A stretch of DNA of 15,194 nt from JACPLA01 sp035291905 (GCA_035291905.1 DATDRF010000129.1:1-15194); one strand, 5' to 3'. Numbered from the stretch's first letter, positions 1 through 6,170 are shown. The notes: generated by a model from the sequence alone, not told the origin. Numbers and translations: made by a program.

Positions 1-1
1 A

Positions 2-604
2 ATGCGGAGCATAGTCGTCACGCCGGGATTCAGTACAGAAACGAGAACCTCACGCGGTCAAGAGGGATGGACCATCTACGGAACGGCTGAGTTTGCCGAT
101 GAGCGTTACGGGGGAGACTTCAATTTCAGCCAGGCAATTGCAGACATTCGAAGATATCAGCCTCTCAGTTGGTACGACAATTTCAATATTCGGCTCCGCG
201 TTGGAACAAGCGGTGGAAAGGTCCCTGCCCAAAAGACATTCGAACTGGGAGGGTTAAGCAGTCTTCATGCGCGCCCGTACAAATCCGAAGCCGGAAACAG
301 AATGATTCTCGTCAATGCAGAATACATTGTGAATGGTGATTTCCTCCATGATCTCGATTTCTGGCCGAGCGAATTGCTGCGTCATTTCAATTTCATTGTA
401 CTCAGCGATGCCGGTCTTATGAGGAATGTCCCTTCGGAAGAGGGATGGATGAAAGGCTTCGAGGATATTCGTTTCTCGGAGTTCAAGCACGATCTCGGCG
501 TGGGGCTTTCAAACCGCAGCGGCTCATTCCGGATCGGGTTTGTCTGGAGAACCGACGTGAAGTCTCCCGGGAGGCTCTTCTTCAGATTCGAACGGCCATT
601 TTGA
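2..604 (+). CDS. Outer-membrane beta-barrel protein, Omp85/BamA-like, C-terminal fragment
   Basis: This is the last 200 residues of a protein that runs off the left edge. The frame is open from the first bases, so the Met at base 2 is probably internal. The sequence is a series of amphipathic strands. Around residues 81-110 there is a segment (FELGGLSSLHARPYKSE, then an ILVNAEY strand) that resembles the conserved GGxxSLRGY region and following strand of Omp85/surface-antigen (D15) barrels. The protein ends in an aromatic residue (FFRFERPF), the usual C-terminal signal for outer-membrane barrel insertion. Members of this superfamily insert or transport proteins or lipids across the outer membrane. 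The N-terminal POTRA or passenger region that would identify the subtype is outside the window, so BamA, TamA and patatin-like types cannot be told apart. A terminator follows 18 bp after the stop. Confidence 0.75.
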   Translation: MRSIVVTPGFSTETRTSRGQEGWTIYGTAEFADERYGGDFNFSQAIADIRRYQPLSWYDNFNIRLRVGTSGGKVPAQKTFELGGLSSLHARPYKSEAGNRMILVNAEYIVNGDFLHDLDFWPSELLRHFNFIVLSDAGLMRNVPSEEGWMKGFEDIRFSEFKHDLGVGLSNRSGSFRIGFVWRTDVKSPGRLFFRFERPF

Positions 605-621
605 TCATTCACCTGCAAACG

Positions 622-655
622 AAAAAAGGGCGACTCTCGGGTCGCCCTTTTTTTT
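622..655. terminator. Bidirectional intrinsic terminator between convergent genes
   Basis: A 7-bp GC-rich stem (GGGCGAC at 628-634, GTCGCCC at 641-647) has a 6-nt loop. It is flanked by six A on the left (622-627) and eight T on the right (648-655). Read rightward it ends the barrel gene. Read leftward the A-run becomes a U-tract ending the BMC shell operon, whose last stop codon is at 673. Confidence 0.9.
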
Positions 656-672
656 CCCCAGTGTACTTTCCG

Positions 673-1218
673 TTACTGCCGTTTTGCCTTGAGCAGTTCT
701 TCCATCAGTTGACCCTTGTTGGCCCTCGAAATCTCACGGCCGTAGATATGCAACCCTTCGATTGTGCGGGCCAGTGAACGCAGTTCATGCACGGTCATTG
801 CATTGAGCTTCTCGTAGTATTTTTGCTGCTCCGGAGTCAGGTTCTCGGGCATAACAAACGGCTCTTCGGGCGCCTCCTCGTGCTCCGGCTCCTCTGCAGG
901 CTCCTGCTCCGCAAGAATATTCTCAATATCCTCTTCTGACCTTACCGTTTTCGCAAAAATGAGCATCTCCATACCCTCTGCCGGACGGGGAATAACGTGT
1001 TTCGAAACCAGCTGTCCCACTTTTTGGGCTGCGGCGGCGCCTGCGTCGACCGCGGCGCGTACAGCAGCGGTCTCGCCGACAATCTTGATGGTAATGAGAG
1101 CTGGATCTGTTCGTTCTTTGCCGAGCAACGTGACGTTGGCCGTTTTCACCATGGCGTCGGCTGCCTCAATGGCACCGACGAGACCTCTGGTTTCAACGAG
1201 TCCAAGTGCGTAATTCAT
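673..1218 (-). CDS. BMC-domain shell protein with C-terminal Rho_N/SAP-like domain
   Basis: This is a 181-residue bacterial microcompartment shell protein. Residues 1-90 are a BMC domain of the hexameric CcmK/PduA type, with the conserved LGLVETRGLVGAIEAADAM opening, the central DAGAAAAQ helix and the VIPRP strand. The loop lining the central pore in this family reads R36-T-D-P-A40 instead of the usual small-residue I-G-S-G. A strongly acidic linker (about 103-125) leads to residues 127-181, where MTVHELRSLARTIEG and GQLMEELLKAKR look like the two helices of a Rho_N/SAP helix-extension-helix module, a fold often used to bind nucleic acid. That match is by eye. I chose the ATG at 1216-1218. 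A longer frame starts with TTG inside the upstream hairpin and adds residues that do not look like a BMC protein. No Shine-Dalgarno precedes the ATG. It is the second gene of a two-gene shell operon. Confidence 0.9.
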   Translation of the reverse strand: MNYALGLVETRGLVGAIEAADAMVKTANVTLLGKERTDPALITIKIVGETAAVRAAVDAGAAAAQKVGQLVSKHVIPRPAEGMEMLIFAKTVRSEEDIENILAEQEPAEEPEHEEAPEEPFVMPENLTPEQQKYYEKLNAMTVHELRSLARTIEGLHIYGREISRANKGQLMEELLKAKRQ

Positions 1219-1228
1219 TGTGATGTGA

Positions 1229-1258
1229 GGATTCCCGGGCGACGACGCCCGGGAATCC
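1229..1258 (-). promoter_or_regulatory. Perfect 12-bp inverted repeat between the two BMC genes
   Basis: GGATTCCCGGGC (1229-1240) and GCCCGGGAATCC (1247-1258) are exact reverse complements around a 6-nt loop. The hairpin lies 8 nt after the stop of the upstream BMC gene and 10 nt before the start of the downstream one. No T-run follows on the coding strand, so it is not an intrinsic terminator. Likely roles are controlling shell-protein ratio by blocking or coupling translation, or protecting the upstream mRNA from exonucleases. Both are inference. Confidence 0.85.
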
Positions 1259-1266
1259 AAGAGGGC

Positions 1267-1563
1267 TTATTTCTGAGCGGGGCGTTTTGGGAGAATCATT
1301 TCAACGTCTGCATGCGGTCTTGGAATGACGTGAACCGAGACCAGCTCGCCAACCCGTTGGGCGGCGGCAGCGCCTGCATCGGTGGCCGCCTTCACGGCAC
1401 CGACATCGCCCCGCACCATGACGGTGACATATCCTCCGCCGATTTGTTCTTTTCCAATAAGCGTGACGCGGGCTGCTTTCACCATGGCATCGGCGGCTTC
1501 AATAGAGCCGACAAGTCCTTTGGTTTCAACCATCCCCAACGCGTCCAGCGATATGTCTGACAT
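1267..1563 (-). CDS. BMC-H hexameric microcompartment shell protein (PduA/EutM-like)
   Basis: This is a 98-residue single-BMC-domain protein, the normal length for a hexamer-forming shell tile. It has the family opening LGMVETKGLVGSIEAADAMVK (11 to 29), the strand VTVMVRGDVGAVKAATDAGAAAA and VHVIPRPH. These tiles assemble into the protein facets of bacterial organelles that enclose a metabolic pathway. Six copies surround a central pore, here lined by I41-G-G-G44, where PduA has I-G-S-G. The start is well supported by an AAGGAG Shine-Dalgarno 7 nt upstream (1571-1576), and a near-consensus promoter lies just beyond. It is the first gene of a two-gene operon with the extended BMC protein. No vertex (BMC-P) gene or encapsulated enzyme is visible nearby, so the compartment's pathway cannot be named from this window. 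Confidence 0.96.
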   Translation of the reverse strand: MSDISLDALGMVETKGLVGSIEAADAMVKAARVTLIGKEQIGGGYVTVMVRGDVGAVKAATDAGAAAAQRVGELVSVHVIPRPHADVEMILPKRPAQK

Positions 1564-1570
1564 TGAGATT

Positions 1571-1576
1571 CTCCTT
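1571..1576 (-). promoter_or_regulatory. Shine-Dalgarno site of the BMC-H gene
   Basis: AAGGAG on the minus strand lies 7 nt before the ATG at 1563. It contrasts with the second shell gene, which has none. Confidence 0.85.
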
Positions 1577-1625
1577 GAGTGAAAAAGTGGTCAGAGCTCT
1601 GTGCAATGCGAATCACATTGCCGCT

Positions 1626-1654
1626 AATATAAAGAATGACGTTTTGAATGTCAA
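1626..1654 (-). promoter_or_regulatory. Sigma-70-type promoter of the BMC shell operon
   Basis: On the minus strand a perfect -35 TTGACA (1649-1654) is separated by exactly 17 bp from TATATT (1626-1631), one base from the -10 consensus. Transcription would start near 1619, giving a leader of about 55 nt that contains the Shine-Dalgarno. No operator palindrome is evident. The site suggests strong expression by the housekeeping sigma factor. Confidence 0.75.
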
Positions 1655-1757
1655 CAAGATCGCCGATTCAGCATTGAATTCTCATTATTGGCAAAGTTGA
1701 TTTTCATCAGATTTCTTCCGTTTATCTCACGCGCCCTCCTTATGAACAGGTTACGAT

Positions 1758-2984
1758 ATGAAATACTTCCCGCTCCTTCTCCTGTTTCACGTCTCGGTCA
1801 CACCACTTGACGCTCAGATGAACACGGCTCAGGAACTCTTCGATCATTATGAATCATACAAGCTGGCCTCGGTAACCTCACGAAGGTTCAACCAGGCTCA
1901 GATGCTGGAGTGGCTTCAACCCCTGTTGAACCGCGGTCGATGTGTCTCTTCGCCGGCGGGGAAATCTGCGGAGGGAAGAACAATTTCCCTGATCACGTTC
2001 GGGAGCGGACCCACCAGGGTTCTTCTCTGGAGCCAGATGCACGGTGATGAACCAACAGCCACCATGGCCCTGTTGGATATCATCAATTTTCTCGTACTCC
2101 ATCCCACCCATCCCGTCGCAGAAGAAATTAGGCAGGACTTGACGCTCCTGATGGTCCCAATGCTGAATCCCGACGGTGCCCAGCGTTTTCAGCGCCGCAC
2201 CGCCCAGCAGATCGATCTCAATCGTGACGCACTGAGGTTCGAGACTGTGGAAGCACAGATTCTCAAATCGGTCCGGGAGCAACACCAGCCGGATTTTGGC
2301 TTTAACCTCCACGATCAGGATCCGAGATACACGGTCGGTCAAACAAAAAAGGTCACAGCCCTGGCTTTGCTCGCCCCCTCCTTCGATGAATCACGGTTCG
2401 ACAATCACATTCGCCGGCGCGGAAAGTTCGTTGCGGCAGGGCTTGTTGAAACGATGAACCGGTTTGTTCCGGGTCATTTGGCTCGATATGATGATACCTT
2501 TGAGCCCCGTGCGTTTGGAGACAATATCCAGAAGTGGGGAACCAGCACTGTGCTGATCGAATCCGGCGGCTGGATGGGAGACCGCGAAAAAATGTTCCTT
2601 CGCAAGCTGAACTTCGTGGGCATCCTCACTTCTCTGCATTCCATAGCGGGCGGAGAATATGAGAAAGCCGATCTTAATTCCTACGAGCTGCTTCCGCTCA
2701 ACGGAAAGAACTTGTATGATATGATTTTCCGCAATGTTCGGTTTCAGCCTTCCGCCGATGTCGCACCGGTGCGCGTTGATGTCGGTGTGAATCTCACGGA
2801 GCAGGCCGACTCAATAACGGGTCAGATTGTCCTTATGGGAAAGGTTGAAGACATGGGAGATCTGAGCACGTTCGGAGCGTTTGAAGAATACGATTGCGGT
2901 GATCTTCTCGTCGATTCCACCGTCATCGATATGGAGAAGACCTTGCGTCGGGAAGAATTCCTCGCGGCTCTGACAAGGAGGTAA
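1758..2984 (+). CDS. Secreted M14-family zinc carboxypeptidase-like protein
   Basis: This is a 408-residue metallopeptidase of the M14 (carboxypeptidase A) superfamily. Residues 1-19 are a signal peptide, probably cut after LDA. No lipobox cysteine is present, so it is probably a soluble periplasmic or secreted protein. The zinc ligands appear as H95-G-D-E98 (the HxxE motif in a WSQMHGDEPT context) and H185 in FNLHDQ. NPDG (137-140) and DLNRD (153-157) carry the substrate-binding Asn-Arg region typical of M14, and E268 in VLIESGGW fits the catalytic glutamate. All key residues are present, so it should be active. A C-terminal region (about 300-408) has no function I recognise. Substrate is unknown; peptides or peptidoglycan cross-link peptides are both possible. 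It is divergent from the BMC operon with a 194-bp gap, and no strong Shine-Dalgarno precedes the ATG. Confidence 0.88.
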   Translation: MKYFPLLLLFHVSVTPLDAQMNTAQELFDHYESYKLASVTSRRFNQAQMLEWLQPLLNRGRCVSSPAGKSAEGRTISLITFGSGPTRVLLWSQMHGDEPTATMALLDIINFLVLHPTHPVAEEIRQDLTLLMVPMLNPDGAQRFQRRTAQQIDLNRDALRFETVEAQILKSVREQHQPDFGFNLHDQDPRYTVGQTKKVTALALLAPSFDESRFDNHIRRRGKFVAAGLVETMNRFVPGHLARYDDTFEPRAFGDNIQKWGTSTVLIESGGWMGDREKMFLRKLNFVGILTSLHSIAGGEYEKADLNSYELLPLNGKNLYDMIFRNVRFQPSADVAPVRVDVGVNLTEQADSITGQIVLMGKVEDMGDLSTFGAFEEYDCGDLLVDSTVIDMEKTLRREEFLAALTRR

Positions 2985-3294
2985 TTCTTTCAATCCTCAT
3001 AATCCTTCCCATCCTTCAGTCCTGATCCTCTCTTTCATCTTTCATCCTTTCAATCCTTTAGTTCCTGAATCCTGATCCATCGTTGCGCCAGAGCCCCGTT
3101 TTTCGTATTTTTCTTCTTCCAGACCATCACGATCCCGCGCCGGATCAGCCTGCGATTTGAACCCACCGGGGAAGCGGAACTAGTTGCTTTAAACTCCTGT
3201 TCAAAGTGCAGGTCGTCTTTCCGCCCTTCATGTGGCGGCAGGATGATGTCCAGAGGACGCTGCCCGGCGGAGCAAGAACGGAACAAGACGGCCC
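2985..3294. other. Intergenic region, 310 bp, no convincing gene
   Basis: The first 95 bp are the pyrimidine-rich repeat described separately. From about 3080 to 3294 the sequence is of ordinary composition and should contain the promoter of the sigma-factor gene. A weak extracytoplasmic-sigma-like site is at 3176-3205. A minus-strand frame crosses this stretch but runs antisense into the sigma gene and has no recognisable domain. No RNA gene or terminator hairpin is seen. Confidence 0.6.
2988..3078. repeat. Degenerate pyrimidine-rich short repeats
   Basis: A C/T-rich stretch is built from variants of a short unit. TTTCATC is present as an exact tandem pair (3033-3046). TTTCAATCCT occurs at 2988-2997 and 3048-3057. 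TCCTGATCC occurs at 3020-3028 and 3070-3078. CATCCTT occurs at 3010-3016 and 3043-3049. On the other strand this is a purine-rich GATGAAA/GGATTGAA series. It resembles decayed heptanucleotide repeats seen between genes in other bacteria. Function is unknown. Confidence 0.7.
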
Positions 3295-3888
3295 ATGATT
3301 CCAGTAGTTGCAGCAATCCTTTCCCGAGCAACGCGCAAGAAGCACTCGGACTTCGAGAGGGAGGCCCTTCCTCATATGGACGTCCTTTACAATTACGCGC
3401 TGCGCACCACTGGGAATGAAGACGATGCTCGTGACCTTCTTCAGGAAACCTTCCTGAAGGCCTATCGTTTTTGGGACAAGTACGAAAAGGGAACAAATAT
3501 CCGGGCATGGCTCTTCCGGATCATGAAGAATTCCTATATCAATCGGTACCGGAAGGAGACAAAGGAACCGGACAAGGTTGACTACGGTGACATCGAGAAC
3601 TTTTACAACTCCATCCGGGCGAACTACGCCGACACGAATGACCTTCAGGAAAAACTCTTTGGAAATCTGCTGGGCGACGAAGTCGCCAAAGCCCTTGAAG
3701 AGATTCCGGAGGATTTTCGCACAGTGGTAATTCTTTGCGATATCGAGGGGATGACGTACGAAGAAATTTCAGAGTTTATCGAGCGGCCGATCGGGACTGT
3801 TCGCTCACGACTACATCGCGGCCGCAAGCTTTTGCAGGCAAAACTTTTTGACTATGCACGAAAACAGGGGATTGTCCCGCATGACTGA
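3295..3888 (+). CDS. ECF-type RNA polymerase sigma factor
   Basis: This is a 197-residue sigma-70-family factor with only the two core regions. Region 2 is residues 24-90, with the core-binding helix around NEDDARDLLQETFLKAYRF and the DNA-melting/-10 segment around RAWLFRIMKNSYINRYR. Region 4 is residues 125-182, with a helix-turn-helix in TYEEISEFIERPIGTVRSRL that reads the -35 element. Regions 1 and 3 are absent, as in extracytoplasmic-function sigma factors. The partner is almost certainly the anti-sigma factor encoded 12 nt downstream. It would direct RNA polymerase to an envelope or redox stress regulon. The ATG at 3295 lacks a clear Shine-Dalgarno, and the first 12 residues are less conserved-looking than the HSDFEREALPHMDVLYNYAL block, so the true start is somewhat uncertain. 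Confidence 0.95.
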   Translation: MIPVVAAILSRATRKKHSDFEREALPHMDVLYNYALRTTGNEDDARDLLQETFLKAYRFWDKYEKGTNIRAWLFRIMKNSYINRYRKETKEPDKVDYGDIENFYNSIRANYADTNDLQEKLFGNLLGDEVAKALEEIPEDFRTVVILCDIEGMTYEEISEFIERPIGTVRSRLHRGRKLLQAKLFDYARKQGIVPHD

Positions 3889-3900
3889 CGAGGATCCGGC

Positions 3901-4728
3901 ATGATGAATTGCCGCGAAATACAGGAATTGACGGGTGATGCTCTCGACCGAAACCTCTCGGGCGACCGGAAGTTTGACTTCCTGGCTCATATCAAAGTCT
4001 GCCCTCCGTGCAGAAACGAATACGAGATTGAGCTGTTGGCGAAGAACGTGGTGGGGAGGACTCTCAAACATCTTCCGACTCCCCAGGCGGTCTCTCAGGC
4101 AATCTTACGCCTGGTAAGAAATGAAGGAGAGGCTCCACGTTTCTCCTGGTTTAGTCGCCTTTTCTCCTGGCGATTCCTTGCCCCCGCACTCGGCCTCGGC
4201 ATCCTGCTCATTGCTCTCACGGTCATCCTGGTCACTCCAAACGATTCCTCCAACAAAGCTTACCTGCATACCGCTGAAAACGACATCATCAACCAATCCC
4301 TCCATAACTTCGCTCTTGTGCAGAGCGGTCAGTTGAAACCGTCGATGATTGCCTGTTATTCCGACGTCATCGTGGGGTATTTCCAGAAACAAAACGTCGA
4401 GTTTGCGGTGAGCGTTGTTTCGGATGACAGCTGTGACTGGTACGGCGCCGTGGCAAATACGTACGACGGAGTGAACGTCGCCCATATTGTGTACAAACCC
4501 GGGGATGAACTTCTGTATGTGTTTGAAGTGAAGAAGACTGACGCGTTGGAGGGTTCGGTGCTCTCACTGCCTGCCGCCGCAAGGGAATCTCTTGCCCGCA
4601 CCGGTTGGTACACCGATCCGCAACATGAAGAATGCAATGTCGTTTTGTGGACCGTCAACGAGACCTTGTGCGCTGCAGTCTCGACAATGAAAAAAGATCG
4701 CCTCCTGGCTTTCCTTTCCCCCCGATAG
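3901..4728 (+). CDS. Transmembrane zinc-finger anti-sigma factor
   Basis: This is a 275-residue partner of the sigma factor just upstream. The N-terminal cytoplasmic part holds a ZAS-type zinc site (C4, then H30-x3-C34-x2-C37), which in this family binds and occludes the sigma factor. One membrane helix spans about residues 92-112. The rest, about 160 residues, should lie in the periplasm. I do not recognise this domain. It has four cysteines (C152, C178, C245, C257), unusual for a periplasmic domain unless they pair or sense redox state. The start is supported by a GAGGA Shine-Dalgarno 6 nt before the first of two adjacent ATGs. The gene follows the sigma gene by 12 nt, so co-transcription is likely. 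It ends 3 bp from the convergent metallophosphoesterase gene with no visible terminator between them. Confidence 0.88.
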   Translation: MMNCREIQELTGDALDRNLSGDRKFDFLAHIKVCPPCRNEYEIELLAKNVVGRTLKHLPTPQAVSQAILRLVRNEGEAPRFSWFSRLFSWRFLAPALGLGILLIALTVILVTPNDSSNKAYLHTAENDIINQSLHNFALVQSGQLKPSMIACYSDVIVGYFQKQNVEFAVSVVSDDSCDWYGAVANTYDGVNVAHIVYKPGDELLYVFEVKKTDALEGSVLSLPAAARESLARTGWYTDPQHEECNVVLWTVNETLCAAVSTMKKDRLLAFLSPR

Positions 4729-4731
4729 TTC

Positions 4732-5433
4732 CTACGCTCCGGCACCCAGCCGATCAGCAAGGGGACGCGGCAACCCCGCCTTGATGATCGCTTCCGCCGC
4801 ACCCTTTACGTCGTAACTCGCCCTCACATTCTCGTATTCCCATTTGTCGGTGTCAAAGATGCCAAAGCTCAGGTTCGCATTTCCGTCCCGTGGCTGACCC
4901 ACGCTGCCTACATTCACAATGAACCGTTCTCCCCGCTTCACCTGTTTCTTCGCAGATTTTTCTCCGAACACACCCGGCACGTGCGAATGCCCGACAAAGC
5001 AGATCTCTTCCGAAAAATGTTCGAACCCCAGGTGCGCGTCGGGGGCGGAAAAAATATAGTTCCACTCCGACGGCTCAAATGGAGAAGAATGTACCAGCAA
5101 TATTCCTTCTTTCGAGGCGGTCAGGGGCAATGAGCGAAGGAAAGCCTTGTTTTCCGTGGAAAGTTGCTCGAAGGTCCACTCGGCCGAAATTCGCGCAAGG
5201 GTGGTAAATGTCTGCGCCGCGGAAAGATCGAGGGCAGCCACATCGTGATTGCCGAGGAGAACCGTACTGCACCGCTTCCTGACGATCTCAACACATTCAT
5301 TCGGATTCCCTCCGTATCCGACAACGTCGCCCAGACAAAGGATCTCATCTGCACCCCGTGAGTCGACAACCGACAAGGCCTTATTCAACGCTTCGAGATT
5401 GGAATGAATGTCTGACAGAATGGCAAGCCGCAT
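4732..5433 (-). CDS. Calcineurin-like metallophosphoesterase (YfcE-like)
   Basis: This is a 233-residue phosphoesterase with all five metal-binding blocks of the calcineurin-like superfamily: D8-x-H10 (LSDIHSN), G35-D36, G61-N-H-D64, H115 (VHSS) and G148-H-S-H151. Together these hold two metal ions. The compact size and the NVGSVGQPRD segment near 174-183 resemble the YfcE/MJ0936 group of phosphodiesterases, whose physiological substrates are generally undefined. No signal peptide is present, so it is cytoplasmic. It follows the nitroreductase-like gene by 38 bp on the same strand and may be co-transcribed from the promoter upstream of that gene. The Shine-Dalgarno is weak. Its 3' end nearly touches the anti-sigma gene on the opposite strand, so transcripts probably overlap at the ends. 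Confidence 0.92.
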   Translation of the reverse strand: MRLAILSDIHSNLEALNKALSVVDSRGADEILCLGDVVGYGGNPNECVEIVRKRCSTVLLGNHDVAALDLSAAQTFTTLARISAEWTFEQLSTENKAFLRSLPLTASKEGILLVHSSPFEPSEWNYIFSAPDAHLGFEHFSEEICFVGHSHVPGVFGEKSAKKQVKRGERFIVNVGSVGQPRDGNANLSFGIFDTDKWEYENVRASYDVKGAAEAIIKAGLPRPLADRLGAGA

Positions 5434-5471
5434 GGGAACCTATGAGGTTTGGATTTCTCGCTGTCTATGCA

Positions 5472-6128
5472 TCAACGCCACAAGACAATCTCATCAAGCT
5501 TCTTTCGGTGAATATTCGGAACAAGAGCTCCGTCTTTGGGATAACCAATCGGAATGAGAAGGAACGGTTTCTCGTTTTCAGGTCGCTCGAGTATTTCCTG
5601 GAGGAAGTTCATAGGACTTGGCGTGTGTGTCAACGCTACCAGGCCGGCGTTGTGAATGGCTGCAAGAAGAAATCCGACGGCAATTCCTACCGATTCCTTG
5701 ACATAGTAGTTCTTATGAATTGCCCCGGTTTCAAATTCATAGTTTGAGGCAAAAACCACGATGAGGGCGGGGGCTATCTCCAGGAATTCTTTGTGCCAAT
5801 CAGTCCCCAGCACTTTGAGATCCTCGAGCCACTGGTCGCTCATCCGCTCCTCATAGCTTTCTTTTTCTTCCTTCTCGGCAGCCTCCCGAATCCTTTTCTT
5901 GAGGAGCGGGTCCGTCACAACGATGAAGCGCCACGGTTGCCGGTTTGCACCTGAGGGGGCTGTTCCGGCCGTCATCATGAGGGTCTCAAGAAGCTCCCTC
6001 GAGACCTGTCGTGAAGAAAAATCTCTGACGGTTCTTCGTCTTTGACATTGCTCAAAGAAGGTTCTTGCGCGCTGTTTTTGTTCCGGTTCAGAGAATACGG
6101 TATATGGAAGTGGTATGAATTCCGGCAT
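5472..6128 (-). CDS. Nitroreductase-family flavoprotein, iodotyrosine-deiodinase-like
   Basis: This is a 218-residue FMN-dependent nitroreductase-fold protein. R30-R-R-T33 and P58-S-G-A61 match FMN-binding segments. The overall sequence resembles the iodotyrosine deiodinase (IYD) branch, including TAGTAPSGAN, a GLVALTHTP segment and RPENEKPFLLIPIGYP. From memory of the mammalian enzyme, its active-site lid clamps the amino-acid part of the substrate with Glu, Tyr and Lys spaced Y-4, Y and Y+21. Here these positions are E88, Y92 and K113, all conserved. IYD removes halogen from halotyrosines by reduction, and bacterial homologues such as that of Haliscomenobacter hydrossis are known. A physiological bacterial substrate is unclear. 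No signal peptide is seen. The start has an AAGG-type Shine-Dalgarno and a good promoter upstream. Confidence 0.88.
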   Translation of the reverse strand: MPEFIPLPYTVFSEPEQKQRARTFFEQCQRRRTVRDFSSRQVSRELLETLMMTAGTAPSGANRQPWRFIVVTDPLLKKRIREAAEKEEKESYEERMSDQWLEDLKVLGTDWHKEFLEIAPALIVVFASNYEFETGAIHKNYYVKESVGIAVGFLLAAIHNAGLVALTHTPSPMNFLQEILERPENEKPFLLIPIGYPKDGALVPNIHRKKLDEIVLWR

Positions 6129-6170
6129 GGCGCTTCCTTCTTCGATCTACAAAGGATGAGAATCCACTGG

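Noticed and set aside
1219..1260. Longer version of the extended BMC gene from a TTG at 1258-1260
   Set aside because: It would translate the hairpin and add 14 residues unlike any BMC N-terminus. The ATG at 1218 aligns exactly with the sister protein's domain start.
997..1560. Plus-strand 187-codon open frame across the BMC genes
   Set aside because: It is antisense to two clear BMC genes, with low-complexity Gly/His/Arg-rich translation and no domain.
3154..3163. GGTTCAAATC on the minus strand, resembling a tRNA T-loop
   Set aside because: Flanking bases do not form a T-stem, and no acceptor or anticodon arm could be built around it.
5358..5747. Plus-strand open frame over the phosphoesterase/deiodinase junction
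   Set aside because: It overlaps the coding ends of two recognised minus-strand genes and has no domain or ribosome site.
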